Program-made: the position numbers and the translations under genes
DNA from: Bacteroidota bacterium
GTDB lineage: Bacteria; Bacteroidota; Bacteroidia; Chitinophagales; LD1
Direction of reading: 5' to 3'
Assembly (NCBI GenBank): GCA_947478005.1
Contig: CANJVG010000013.1
Location: 1 to 47,241, forward strand
Length of the DNA: 47,241 bases
Part shown: positions 8,276-18,073 of the stretch, in pieces
Numbering within the stretch: the stretch's first letter is position 1
How the letters are laid out: each line of letters begins with the position of its first letter
Notes under the pieces: model-generated
Seen by the model: the letters and a program-made list of their open reading frames with translations, nothing else
Told to the model about the DNA's origin: nothing
Databases searched by the model: none

Positions 8276-9264
8276 AAGAAGTAAGCATCATTATTCCGTC
8301 TGTAAAATGGGAGCCATTTACGGAGCAATGTGTTACCACCTGCGCCAATTTATTTCCGCAATCGAAAATTATTCTGATTCTGAATGACCAAACTCCGGTA
8401 AAGCGTTCGATTCAGAACCTCACTGTTTTGTATGGCCATGAAGGGACTATCTCTCTCAAGAGAAATATAGCCGTAAAGGCGGCCAAAACCGAGTTTGTTG
8501 CTTTTATAGACAGCGATGCTTATCCGCATAAAGATTGGTTGGACAACGCTTTGCAAACCCTCAAAACGGATACAAGCATTGGAATGGCGGGTGGACCCAA
8601 TATATCGCCACCTGCACAAGAGCAGGAAAGAACTCTGGTAGGCATGGCAACTAAAAGTTGGCTGGTGGCCGGTAAGTGGAATTTCTATAAGTCAGAAACC
8701 TCCTCTGCGCGCTATTGCGACAACCTGCCTTCCTGCAATCTTATTTTACGAAAGAGCTTATTTGAAGAATTGAATGGAATGAATAAAGAACTGGAGGTGG
8801 GAGAGGACACGGATTTTTGTGCCCGGATGATTGCTGCTGGGCATCTCGTATATTTCAATCCGAAAGTAGTTGTGTATCATTACGACCGAAAAATCTCAGA
8901 CTACTTTCGACAGCGAATAGTCCGTGGAGCCGGTGTGTTTTTACTTCTTTCTAGCAGTTCACCACAGAAGGAAAATCTTTATACCTATTTGCTACTTCAG
9001 CCGGTATTTACTTTGTTGTTTTGGTTATCGTTTCCATTAGGTCTTTGGTGGCAGTCTTGGTTATATTTAATGATAATATTTGGCGGCATATATTTACTCC
9101 TGATAATTAGGGAAGCATTTAAACACAGCACTAGAATGAAATATTTACCAATGGTGATTGCGCTTATACTCGCAGGAAATATTCTGCCGGGAGTTGGTTT
9201 TATTTTGAAGGCTTTTCATCTGTTACCTTCGCTACAGTCTTTTTACAGAAATGATAAAGGCTAA
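8272..9264 (+). CDS. Glycosyltransferase family 2
   Basis: VSIIIPSVK, SLKRNIAVKAAKTEFVAFIDSDAYPHKDWLDNAL, EVGEDTDFCARM; C-terminal TM helices; ATGA overlap with the preceding gene. Confidence 0.88.
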   Translation: MKEVSIIIPSVKWEPFTEQCVTTCANLFPQSKIILILNDQTPVKRSIQNLTVLYGHEGTISLKRNIAVKAAKTEFVAFIDSDAYPHKDWLDNALQTLKTDTSIGMAGGPNISPPAQEQERTLVGMATKSWLVAGKWNFYKSETSSARYCDNLPSCNLILRKSLFEELNGMNKELEVGEDTDFCARMIAAGHLVYFNPKVVVYHYDRKISDYFRQRIVRGAGVFLLLSSSSPQKENLYTYLLLQPVFTLLFWLSFPLGLWWQSWLYLMIIFGGIYLLLIIREAFKHSTRMKYLPMVIALILAGNILPGVGFILKAFHLLPSLQSFYRNDKG

Positions 9265-10298
9265 ACTAAATTTCCCAGAATACTTTGATAAGCCTCGCAA
9301 GGTTGCCAGCACTGCGGGCATTGCCCTTGCCAAATTTCCTGTTGCAATTTTTTTGTTTCAGGCAGGTTCCATATTTTTTCTAAATCAAAATTATGGTCAC
9401 GAAGGTTGCCTAGTTTATGGTCATAAGTTACACATGGGTATACGTTTCCCCATGAGTCGATAAAACAGGAAGCATTTAGGGAATGGCAACGAACAGGTGT
9501 CTTTCCTGTTTCAAGATACTTTTCCACCTTTCCCAAATATCGGTTCTCCAAAAAGCTTACGGGTCCTCTGGTAATGCCTCTCGATTTTTGGTATTGCTTT
9601 AACTCTTGAATGATTATTTTCTCGGAACCGTCATCGGTTAATTCATTAGCGCCATTGTTATAAAAATGAGACGACTCATGCGCAATGTTTACGTGGAAAT
9701 CTCTGGGGTGCAAATCTGGTAAAACCTTTTTTACCGCTTCAAATGTTTGCCTATACAACCCCGCATTATGTTTCGACAGCGTCATCCCTAAAACCGCTTC
9801 TACACCTTTAATTTCCTGTAACTGTCTGAACGTATCTATCTGCCTCTTCCATCCTCCCTTTTTCCCTCTAATTTCATCATTGGTCTCCTCATCTCCATCT
9901 AGGCTCACCGTAATAATCATTTTGGGCGGACTCATTTTCATAATTTCCTTAACACCTTCTACCGTTTTTTTTGTAAAGTATCCATTGGTAGGAAAGTGAA
10001 TGAGTGCAAGGTCTTTACAATGTTTTAAAGAAGATTCAACGATGGAGACAAAATCGTTTCTTATCCATATTTCACCTCCGGTAAAATCAATCCAGTTAAA
10101 TCGGTTTGATTTTTCAAATAAGGTGGTAATTTCTTTTGTAGTCAATTCATCTTCGGGGCGTTTCTGCCAAATATTGCAGGTCTTACATTTGTAATTGCAC
10201 CAATAGGTTAAAACGAAAGTTAACTTATATGGAAATGGAAGTCTGCCAAAATTAGAGGATAGAATATTCTTTGCGAGGTTTAATCTTTCTCGAACCAT
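9261..10298 (-). CDS. Radical SAM/SPASM protein
   Basis: CNYKCKTC, WIDFTGGEIWIRND, C-terminal CHSLNASCFIDSWGNVYPCVTYDHKLGNLRD...CPQCWQPCEAY. Confidence 0.9.
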   Translation of the reverse strand: MVRERLNLAKNILSSNFGRLPFPYKLTFVLTYWCNYKCKTCNIWQKRPEDELTTKEITTLFEKSNRFNWIDFTGGEIWIRNDFVSIVESSLKHCKDLALIHFPTNGYFTKKTVEGVKEIMKMSPPKMIITVSLDGDEETNDEIRGKKGGWKRQIDTFRQLQEIKGVEAVLGMTLSKHNAGLYRQTFEAVKKVLPDLHPRDFHVNIAHESSHFYNNGANELTDDGSEKIIIQELKQYQKSRGITRGPVSFLENRYLGKVEKYLETGKTPVRCHSLNASCFIDSWGNVYPCVTYDHKLGNLRDHNFDLEKIWNLPETKKLQQEIWQGQCPQCWQPCEAYQSILGNLV

Positions 10299-10423
10299 TT
10301 ATTGTCAAAATAATGGTGCAAAATAGTGATTATTGTGTAAGCGATTTTTATTTTTCTCTTTTGAATTTACGTCTTGATGGAATATTTGTGAAGTGCTCTT
10401 CAATATTTTAACCTTACTTTCAG

Positions 10424-11617
10424 ATGGACATTGCGAGACTTAGGAAATTCGACTTTTTTTTAGGCTCCATATTGATTGTGATGCTTCGTCCCGCCTCCAT
10501 TCTGCTGGGTACCATTTTAGGGCGTAATCACGACCTCACTATCAGGAAACAATTAGTGGTCATGAAGATTAAGGGGGGAGGAAGCCTGCTTCTTGCGCTA
10601 CCAGCTATGCTTTCACTTCGAAAAAAATACCCTGACAAAACATTTACTCTGATTACTTCAACTGAGGTTAAGCCGTTTGCCGACTTAATGGGTGTTTTTG
10701 ATGAAATTGTGCTTGTGGATACTTCTCGTTTTATTTCCTTTTTCACCTCTTCTCTATCAGCCCTACAAAAGGCATGGCGTGCAGATGGCCTCATAAACTT
10801 TGAGATACATTCAAAACTCACCACAGTTTTCTCTTCTTTATCTTGCGCAAGAAACAGATTTGGTTTTTATCACGAAACCAATTCCTGGCAAAGGGATGTT
10901 ATTACACATCTTTTTTTCTACAATATCACTTCGCCTGTTTATGTAAATTATAATCAGGTAGCGCTTGCTTTGGGGGCAGAGATTTTACCATATAGAGAAG
11001 TTTCCGAGTTTTTTGTTCAGCATAATAAGCTTAAAAACAGTCTTCATGAGGAGCAAGAAATCAAAGTTGTATTAACTCCTTTTTGTTCCGACTTGGGTAA
11101 GGAGCGCGAATTTTTTCCTGAACATTGGGCAAAAATTTTAAAAACTAAATTCGAAAATAAGCCACCTCTGCTGATTATTCTGGGTGGAGTAAGCGATACT
11201 AGCCGCGCTTCTGTATTAGAGATTTATTTGAAGAAAGCATTGCCCGATTTTATTATTGATAATCGTGTGGGGCAAACAACACTTTACGAATCTGTTTTAA
11301 TCATAAAATCTGCACAAGAGCTTTTAACTATTGATTCCGGCCTTAATCATGTTGCCCGATTGATAGGCGGAGATATCCATGTTACTTCATATTGGGGACC
11401 AACCGACCCAATTACTCGTCTTGCTCCATTTTCGAATCTTAAAGAAACGGTGGTTTACACAAAACTATTTTGTTCACCCTGCGTTCATGTTGTTACCACA
11501 CCACCATGCAAGGGAAATAATATTTGCATGAAGCAGTATGCCAAGCAAGACCTTAATCAATATTCTACTGGTGGATGGATGATAATTTCAAACAGCGCAA
11601 CACCGAGAAACATTTGA
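10424..11617 (+). CDS. Glycosyltransferase family 9 (heptosyltransferase-like)
   Basis: VVMKIKGGGSLLLALPAML, LTPFCSDLGKEREFFPEHWAKIL, LLTIDSGLNHVARLIG, TSYWGPTDP. Confidence 0.85.
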   Translation: MDIARLRKFDFFLGSILIVMLRPASILLGTILGRNHDLTIRKQLVVMKIKGGGSLLLALPAMLSLRKKYPDKTFTLITSTEVKPFADLMGVFDEIVLVDTSRFISFFTSSLSALQKAWRADGLINFEIHSKLTTVFSSLSCARNRFGFYHETNSWQRDVITHLFFYNITSPVYVNYNQVALALGAEILPYREVSEFFVQHNKLKNSLHEEQEIKVVLTPFCSDLGKEREFFPEHWAKILKTKFENKPPLLIILGGVSDTSRASVLEIYLKKALPDFIIDNRVGQTTLYESVLIIKSAQELLTIDSGLNHVARLIGGDIHVTSYWGPTDPITRLAPFSNLKETVVYTKLFCSPCVHVVTTPPCKGNNICMKQYAKQDLNQYSTGGWMIISNSATPRNI

Positions 11618-11621
11618 TGCA

Positions 11622-13310
11622 ATGAGGGGAGTAGTTAGAATTAAGGGGTTCGTGTATGAATATTATTCAGCAAAAAGTAAATCCCTTCTTGCATTTGCTT
11701 TTGCCTTGCTATTGATTTTACCAAGTTTTATTTGGATTGTTCTTGATAGAGGTATATGGCGAGGCGACCCAGTGGGTTACGCACTCGGTTCCGTATCGCT
11801 ATATCAAAAAATGATAACCGACCAATCATTATGGTTCCGATATTTGTTTGGCGGTTACAAAGGACCTTTCATATTGTGGATAGGCCAGTTCTTTGTAGTT
11901 CTAGGTAAATTAATTGGTTCCCTAAACTTCGCTCTTCTACTTATACCTCTAGCTGCATCTTTCATTTCGTTAGTTCTTCTATTCAAAAGTTTTGAATCGT
12001 TGTTCAAAAGCAAATTAATTGCAGTATGCGGATGTTTAGCGGTTGCTTCTTCACCTTTGTTTAACGGCCTTTCAACCGGATTTTGGGTAGAACCAATTCA
12101 GGTAGCTATTACCTCATGGTTCATTTATGCTATGGTAAGGACAACCAAGTGGAATTTCTATTCCGCGCTTTCTCAATTTATTATTGCGCTATCACTCGCC
12201 ATGCTAATAAAGGTTTCCTCCCCTTTATATATTATAGGTCCGATTGTCGCTTTTTGGTTTAGAATTTTTAAAGGAAACCCATCCATGAAAATAAGCGGAG
12301 AGAGCTTTCTTTTTCTGGCCATTTCCCTTTTATTCTTTCTGCCAACTGCTGTTTTTTACCTACATAATTTGAAGGAAATACTGGCATTTGCTCATTTTGC
12401 AGCGACTAGCCCCCTATTTGGTTCCGAAGCCGCTAAACTCGACCTTTGGATGGGAAATATATGCAACGGAATTTTTCTAAAAAATGCATATTGCCTAGCG
12501 CTCCTGTTGCATTTATTTGGTATTATAAAGACACTTAAAATTAAGTCTTACCGTAATTTTTCCCTCATTTTCGTTGTTGCATTTTTTCAAATAGGTTTAT
12601 TTTTTTGTGCCTGGCTTCGATCGTCTAATATCGACCCAAGATATTTTTTACCAGCACTCCCTTATTTTGCTATTCTGATATGTTGGGGCTTGGCTGCAAT
12701 TAATAATACAATAGTAAACATCCTGTCAATCGCTGTATTTCTGATTCAGTTTATAACAGTTAGTGGATTCTCTTTTGGTGTTTTTCAAATAAACCCTTCC
12801 TATGGAATGATACGTCCATTGATAAGAGAACCCGAAAGAGGTATGAATATCATGCATGATTTAATGCCTTTAGCGAAGCAAGACTCTGCTATTGTTTTTG
12901 ATTTAAACCCAGAGCTTGGTGTTGCTGAATTTCAGTATGAACTTGCCAAACAGAATTTAACCGGCAACTGGGATAAAAGCAACGTTGACATCAGTTCCTT
13001 CTTTAATTATACTCACCAGGAAATTGATACCGGAAAAATTAGTGTGGAATTGGTTTGGAAAAACCTGCTTGCCTACAACCCCGATTTTTACATTACGTGG
13101 AATTCAAGACTTTCTCCCCAATTAGCAGAAAAAGAGATAAAGAGAATTGACGTTTATAATGCAGTCACAGTGAAGGCACGATGGGCTTTAGCTGAAAAAA
13201 TGAAAAACTGTGCTCTTTATGAATGCGCGACATTACCTTCCTACCCGGAATTATTAATTTATAAACGTTGCGATATTCAGTTGCCTGGCCTATTGAAAGA
13301 TCTTCATTGA
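11622..13310 (+). CDS. Polytopic membrane protein, probable GT-C/GT39-like glycosyltransferase
   Basis: Many TM helices, early periplasmic-loop acidic RGDPVGYALGS and SSNIDPRYFLPALPYFAILI typical of GT-C enzymes. Confidence 0.6.
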   Translation: MRGVVRIKGFVYEYYSAKSKSLLAFAFALLLILPSFIWIVLDRGIWRGDPVGYALGSVSLYQKMITDQSLWFRYLFGGYKGPFILWIGQFFVVLGKLIGSLNFALLLIPLAASFISLVLLFKSFESLFKSKLIAVCGCLAVASSPLFNGLSTGFWVEPIQVAITSWFIYAMVRTTKWNFYSALSQFIIALSLAMLIKVSSPLYIIGPIVAFWFRIFKGNPSMKISGESFLFLAISLLFFLPTAVFYLHNLKEILAFAHFAATSPLFGSEAAKLDLWMGNICNGIFLKNAYCLALLLHLFGIIKTLKIKSYRNFSLIFVVAFFQIGLFFCAWLRSSNIDPRYFLPALPYFAILICWGLAAINNTIVNILSIAVFLIQFITVSGFSFGVFQINPSYGMIRPLIREPERGMNIMHDLMPLAKQDSAIVFDLNPELGVAEFQYELAKQNLTGNWDKSNVDISSFFNYTHQEIDTGKISVELVWKNLLAYNPDFYITWNSRLSPQLAEKEIKRIDVYNAVTVKARWALAEKMKNCALYECATLPSYPELLIYKRCDIQLPGLLKDLH

Positions 13311-13415
13311 TGATTGATACATTTTTACAAGCCGGCAAATTTATGCTATCCATATTTTGCCTAATCATTCCAATGTATTTTTTAAGTTTGATTACCTAAA
13401 CCTTCAACCGGATTT

Positions 13416-14714
13416 ATGATTGGATGGAACACGATTGACGATTTGCTTACGCTGAAATCTTCGCAGAAACATAAACTGCTGAAAAAATCGGAGGTATTCT
13501 GTATGGCGCCTTGGCTGCAATTACATGCTCAAACCGATGGAAAAATTTCCCCTTGTTGTATGACTTCAGTGCATGATGGAAATGAAATCGGCAATTTGCG
13601 GGAAAACCCCAACCTGCTCGATTCGTGGAACTCGGAAAACATGAAACAACTGCGGCAGAATATGTTGAAAGGGGAAAAGAGTTCGCTTTGCAACAATTGT
13701 TATAAATACGAAGAGTTGGGTAAGTTCAGTGAGCGGATGCAGTACAATCAGGACTTTAAGCATTATTTTAAACGAATAAAATCTACCGCACCAGACGGCA
13801 CACTGACCGAAAATACAGTTCCCATTATTGACATTCGATTTTCTAATAAGTGTAATTATAAGTGTAGAATATGCAATAGTGATTATAGTTCGTTGTGGTA
13901 TGAAGAGGAATTGAAGCTGGGGAAAAATGACCCGAATAAACCGAAGGAAATGAGGGTAGCTAAAGATGAAGCTGCCTTTTGGAAATCCTACAAAAGTTTG
14001 TTGCCCGATGTAAAACGCCTTCATTTTGCAGGAGGGGAACCGCTGTTTATGGATGAGCATTATCAAATCTTGGAGCATCTCATTTCTATTGGCAATACCG
14101 ATGTGCATTTAACTTACAACACTAATTTCTCTACTCTTCGCTACAAGAAATATACTGTAATCGACCTTTGGAATAAATTTAAAACAGTCAGTATTTGGGC
14201 GAGTTTAGATGGAATGGAAGAAAGAGGCGATTACCAGCGCAAAGGTCAGAAATGGAAAGAGATTGAAGAGAACATTCGCACGGTGCAAGAGAAATGCCCG
14301 CATGTTTTCTTTGGCGTAAACATTACGGTAAGTCTTTTCAATGTGCTTCACATTCCTGCTTTTTACAAGCACTTGGTGCAAAACAAATTTGTGAAGCCGG
14401 ATAGGGTGAATCTATATCCTCTTTTTTATCCGCATGCTTTTACAGTTACTAACATGACACCAGTGTTAAAGGAAAAAGTATTACAACAGTTTGGTAGCTT
14501 TGAAAAGGAATACCTTCATTCTCTCTCTGGCTCTTTAAAAATTAAAGACCATATTACAGCAATCATCAACTATATGTTATCCGAGCAAGTGTCGCGGCAA
14601 AAGGAATTTCAACAGAAGATTAGCGAAGTGGATGAAATCAGAAATGAAAAGTTCACCTCTGTTTTTCCAGAACTTGCTGAATTGATGAGCACAGACAATG
14701 TGCCTGTAAATTAG
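13416..14714 (+). CDS. N-terminal-twitch-domain radical SAM protein (copy 1)
   Basis: N-terminal Cys cluster CMAPWLQLHAQTDGKISPCCM...CNNCYKYE precedes the core CNYKCRIC; RLHFAGGEPLFMDEH. Confidence 0.9.
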   Translation: MIGWNTIDDLLTLKSSQKHKLLKKSEVFCMAPWLQLHAQTDGKISPCCMTSVHDGNEIGNLRENPNLLDSWNSENMKQLRQNMLKGEKSSLCNNCYKYEELGKFSERMQYNQDFKHYFKRIKSTAPDGTLTENTVPIIDIRFSNKCNYKCRICNSDYSSLWYEEELKLGKNDPNKPKEMRVAKDEAAFWKSYKSLLPDVKRLHFAGGEPLFMDEHYQILEHLISIGNTDVHLTYNTNFSTLRYKKYTVIDLWNKFKTVSIWASLDGMEERGDYQRKGQKWKEIEENIRTVQEKCPHVFFGVNITVSLFNVLHIPAFYKHLVQNKFVKPDRVNLYPLFYPHAFTVTNMTPVLKEKVLQQFGSFEKEYLHSLSGSLKIKDHITAIINYMLSEQVSRQKEFQQKISEVDEIRNEKFTSVFPELAELMSTDNVPVN

Positions 14715-14750
14715 TAGCTGAATTAAAATAAGGCAGAGAGCTACTATTGC

Positions 14751-16628
14751 TTATCTTCTCAACAAGACGGCATCTTCTCTTTCCTGGTTCTTTCTTTTCT
14801 CCTCTTGAAGTAGAAGTTGTTTCGACAGTTCTTCCGATGAGTTGGCATCTATATCGCGAAGCATTTTAGGAAGCGGTCCGCTTAATGCACGTGCATAAAA
14901 CATGTCTTCCGCAATGGTGGCAGAACTAAACTGATAGGCCAGCTTTATTTTCGCTTTATATTCCACCAACTTCTGTTTTTGCTCTTCGACACTTCTCCCG
15001 TTGGCACTTTCTAAATGTGTTTTTATTTTATCGAACAAGCGTTGGCTTAGTTCAGTGGCTGTGCCATCTATTTTTATTTCCCATTCTTCTTTAGGCGGTT
15101 CATAAAATCCTTCTTTGGCATTAATGGCTACCGGCTTGGTTTTTTCTTTGCCTAGCAAATGCAATATTTTTCTGAAACCCGTAGCTTCTCTCTGTATGCC
15201 TTGTAGTTCATCCCAACGGGCAAGCAAAAAAGATTTATCCTTATTGGTCCAAGAGGAGAAGTATTTCACATAGAGCGGGTCGCCAAAGTAAAAAGTGAAC
15301 TTTCCCTTTCTGGCTCTGCGAGTTGTTTCCAACACATCCATCAGCAACAAAAAGCGTTCCTTCCTTTTTTCAATCGTATTCAAACCACTCACCCAATCCC
15401 ATTGAATGTTGGAATTATATTTTACAATACCCGGCCTATCGTGCAGATACTTTGCATTGGGACCAAACGCATTGGCAGTAACATGACTTAATACATTGGG
15501 GTTTTGAATAAACCAATTCAGCGTTTCCTTAAAATTATCATCCGTTTCTGTAGGGTATCCATAAATAATCCACGATTCGGTTTTAATTCCTTCATCAGCA
15601 AATAAACGACATGTTTTATCGGCATCGTCATAGCGCGATGATTTGCCCATAGCATGTTGTACATCGGTAGAAAAACTTTCCACTCCCAACGACACGCGTT
15701 CCATTCCACTCCTTCTCAATTTGCTTACATAGGGTTGGGTCAACATCTTTTCTACACGCGTTCCATAAACACTCCATGGCATCACCAACCCTTCGGCCAG
15801 CACCAGTTCGCAATACTCGTCCAACTGTTTGAAGGTGATATGCGAAATGAGCGAATCGTCATTAAACATATATTCCTTAATGCCATACTCTTTTACGTTT
15901 CGTTTTAGCTCCTCAAAAACCAAACGACCGGTGCGGGTGCGCTGCGTTAAGTGATTCCATTTGTTTTCGCAGTAGTTGCAATTTAAGATGCAGCCTCTGG
16001 AAAAAAGAATGGGTAAGCGACCCGGGCAGGGGTATGCCTTTAAATCAAAATCGGTGAAATCGGGCAGCGGGATGGTGTTAATATTTTGCTGCATGCCCGG
16101 ACCGGTATAGTAAACAGAGCCATCAGGTTTTCGAAGCCATACCTGTTTCACTTTATGAATATCGCCTTTCTGCTCTATGCACCTCACAAAATCAACCAAC
16201 AGGTTTTCGCCTTCGCCTTCAATGATGTAATCCGAAAACTTATACGCTTGTTCAATATTGTCCTGATTTTCGCGCGTTAAACTGGGGCCGCCCGAAACGA
16301 TGATTACGTTAGGCAATAGCCTCTTTACTTCTTTGGCAACAAGACCCGTGTTTTTAGTGTTTGATACCAACAAACTAAACCCAACTATATCGGGTTTTTG
16401 GTCCGCTATTTGTTTGGCCCAGTTTTTATAAAGATGAGGGTGAGTTGCTACATATTGTTCGGCAGGCACATCGCCCAAGGCCGAAACCATGATAGGCCTA
16501 AATTGAACCGAGAAATCAATACATGTGCAATCGTAACCCGCTTGCGCTAAACTCGATTTGAGAAATGCAAGTGCCAAGGGCGGGGTTACTGAATCCCAAA
16601 CAGGCGCTAAGGCTAATACTACTTTCAT
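14751..16628 (-). CDS. B12-binding-type radical SAM protein
   Basis: N-terminal Rossmann-like region (LALAPVWDSVTPPLALAFLKSSLAQAGYD...IVGFSLLVSNT...IIVSGGPSLTRE) followed by CILNCNYC and SLGVESFSTDVQHAMGK. Confidence 0.88.
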   Translation of the reverse strand: MKVVLALAPVWDSVTPPLALAFLKSSLAQAGYDCTCIDFSVQFRPIMVSALGDVPAEQYVATHPHLYKNWAKQIADQKPDIVGFSLLVSNTKNTGLVAKEVKRLLPNVIIVSGGPSLTRENQDNIEQAYKFSDYIIEGEGENLLVDFVRCIEQKGDIHKVKQVWLRKPDGSVYYTGPGMQQNINTIPLPDFTDFDLKAYPCPGRLPILFSRGCILNCNYCENKWNHLTQRTRTGRLVFEELKRNVKEYGIKEYMFNDDSLISHITFKQLDEYCELVLAEGLVMPWSVYGTRVEKMLTQPYVSKLRRSGMERVSLGVESFSTDVQHAMGKSSRYDDADKTCRLFADEGIKTESWIIYGYPTETDDNFKETLNWFIQNPNVLSHVTANAFGPNAKYLHDRPGIVKYNSNIQWDWVSGLNTIEKRKERFLLLMDVLETTRRARKGKFTFYFGDPLYVKYFSSWTNKDKSFLLARWDELQGIQREATGFRKILHLLGKEKTKPVAINAKEGFYEPPKEEWEIKIDGTATELSQRLFDKIKTHLESANGRSVEEQKQKLVEYKAKIKLAYQFSSATIAEDMFYARALSGPLPKMLRDIDANSSEELSKQLLLQEEKRKNQEREDAVLLRR

Positions 16629-16741
16629 CTGTCCGAATTATTATTGTTTGTAAAGATGAAAAAAATGCGGGAGAATGAATAACTTTAGTTGAGTAGACAA
16701 AGGCATTTGGAGAATACCGTAAATTTTCCAATCATTATGAA

Positions 16742-18049
16742 ATGAATATAGCGGAGCGGTTAAAGGATTTATTTACAAGTGCCGAAGCCAAGGAGCGCAA
16801 ACGAAGACTGCTTTCAGAGTCAGAGGTTTTTTGTATGGCTCCCTGGATTCAGTTGCATGCACAAACCAACGGAAAGGTTTCTCCCTGCTGCATGTCGTTT
16901 GTTACCGGTGGCAACGAATTGGGCGACCTGCGGGAGAATCCCGATTTGCGCGAAAGTTGGAATTCCAAAAACATGAAACAATTGCGGCAGAATATGTTGC
17001 AGAGTAAAAAGAGTTCTATCTGCACACACTGCTACGAATATGAAAAGGTGGGCAAGTTTAGCGAGCGAATGCAGTATAACCGCGACTTTAAAAACGAGTA
17101 CCCAAGAATCACCGCCACCTTAGCCGATGGTACTTTTAAGAAGTTGAGTGTGCCTGTGATTGATATTCGGTTTTCGAACAAATGCAATTACAAATGCAGG
17201 ATATGCGACAGCGACTACAGCACTTTGTGGTATGATGAAGAGAAAAAAATTGGACGCGCGGGAAGGTTAGCCCCGCTTACTTCCAAAGAAAATAAAGTAG
17301 CCAATGATGAACTTGCATTCTGGCAATCCTATCAATCGTTATTGCCCGAAGTGAAGCGGCTGCATTTTGCAGGAGGCGAGCCTTTGTTTATGGATGAACA
17401 CTATCAAACATTGGAACACCTTATTGCTATTGGCAAAACAGATGTGGCCCTTAGTTACAACACCAATTTTTCTACTCTTCGCTACAAACAATATAACGTG
17501 GTGGAGCTATGGAATAAATTTAAGAAGGTAGATGTGTGGGCCAGCCTAGATGGCATGGACGAGCGGGGCGATTATCAACGCAAAGGACAACGATGGAAAA
17601 CGATTGAAGAAAATATTCGCATGGTGAAGCAGCAATGCCCTTCGGTCATTTTTGGGGTGAATGCCACCGTGAGTATTTTTAATGTGCTCCATATTCCCTC
17701 GTTTTATAAATATTTGGTAGAGCAGCAATTGGTGTTGCCCGAACGCATGAATTTGTATCTGCTCTTCAGCCCCGAATATTTCAATATCACCAATCTTACC
17801 CCGGCTCTCAAACAAAAAGCTGTTCAGCAATTTGAAGAGTTAGAGCGCAGCTATTTGAACACATTGCCTGATTCGGCTAATATCAAAAATCATATTCGGT
17901 CAGTGATTACTTACATGCAGTCGGCTGAGGGCAACGCCCAAAAGGAATTTCAGCATTGGGTAAAGGCAGTAGACAACAGTCGGGAAGAAAATTTTGTTTC
18001 AACTTTTCCAGAGCTGGAAGAAATGATGGCTGAGAACCAATTTGCATAA
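16742..18049 (+). CDS. N-terminal-twitch-domain radical SAM protein (copy 2)
   Basis: Near-colinear with the 13416-14714 product: CMAPWIQLHAQTNGKVSPCCM, CTHCYEYEKVGKFSERMQYN, CNYKCRICDSDYSTLWYDEE. Confidence 0.9.
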   Translation: MNIAERLKDLFTSAEAKERKRRLLSESEVFCMAPWIQLHAQTNGKVSPCCMSFVTGGNELGDLRENPDLRESWNSKNMKQLRQNMLQSKKSSICTHCYEYEKVGKFSERMQYNRDFKNEYPRITATLADGTFKKLSVPVIDIRFSNKCNYKCRICDSDYSTLWYDEEKKIGRAGRLAPLTSKENKVANDELAFWQSYQSLLPEVKRLHFAGGEPLFMDEHYQTLEHLIAIGKTDVALSYNTNFSTLRYKQYNVVELWNKFKKVDVWASLDGMDERGDYQRKGQRWKTIEENIRMVKQQCPSVIFGVNATVSIFNVLHIPSFYKYLVEQQLVLPERMNLYLLFSPEYFNITNLTPALKQKAVQQFEELERSYLNTLPDSANIKNHIRSVITYMQSAEGNAQKEFQHWVKAVDNSREENFVSTFPELEEMMAENQFA

Positions 18050-18073
18050 GTTCGAATCCATTTAAAATTAACC

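Noticed and set aside
13566-14108. 180-aa minus-strand ORF inside the twitch radical SAM gene
   Set aside because: Antisense to a well-supported radical SAM frame with conserved cysteines; a similar shadow ORF occurs in copy 2 (16820-17029) because the sense sequence is conserved.
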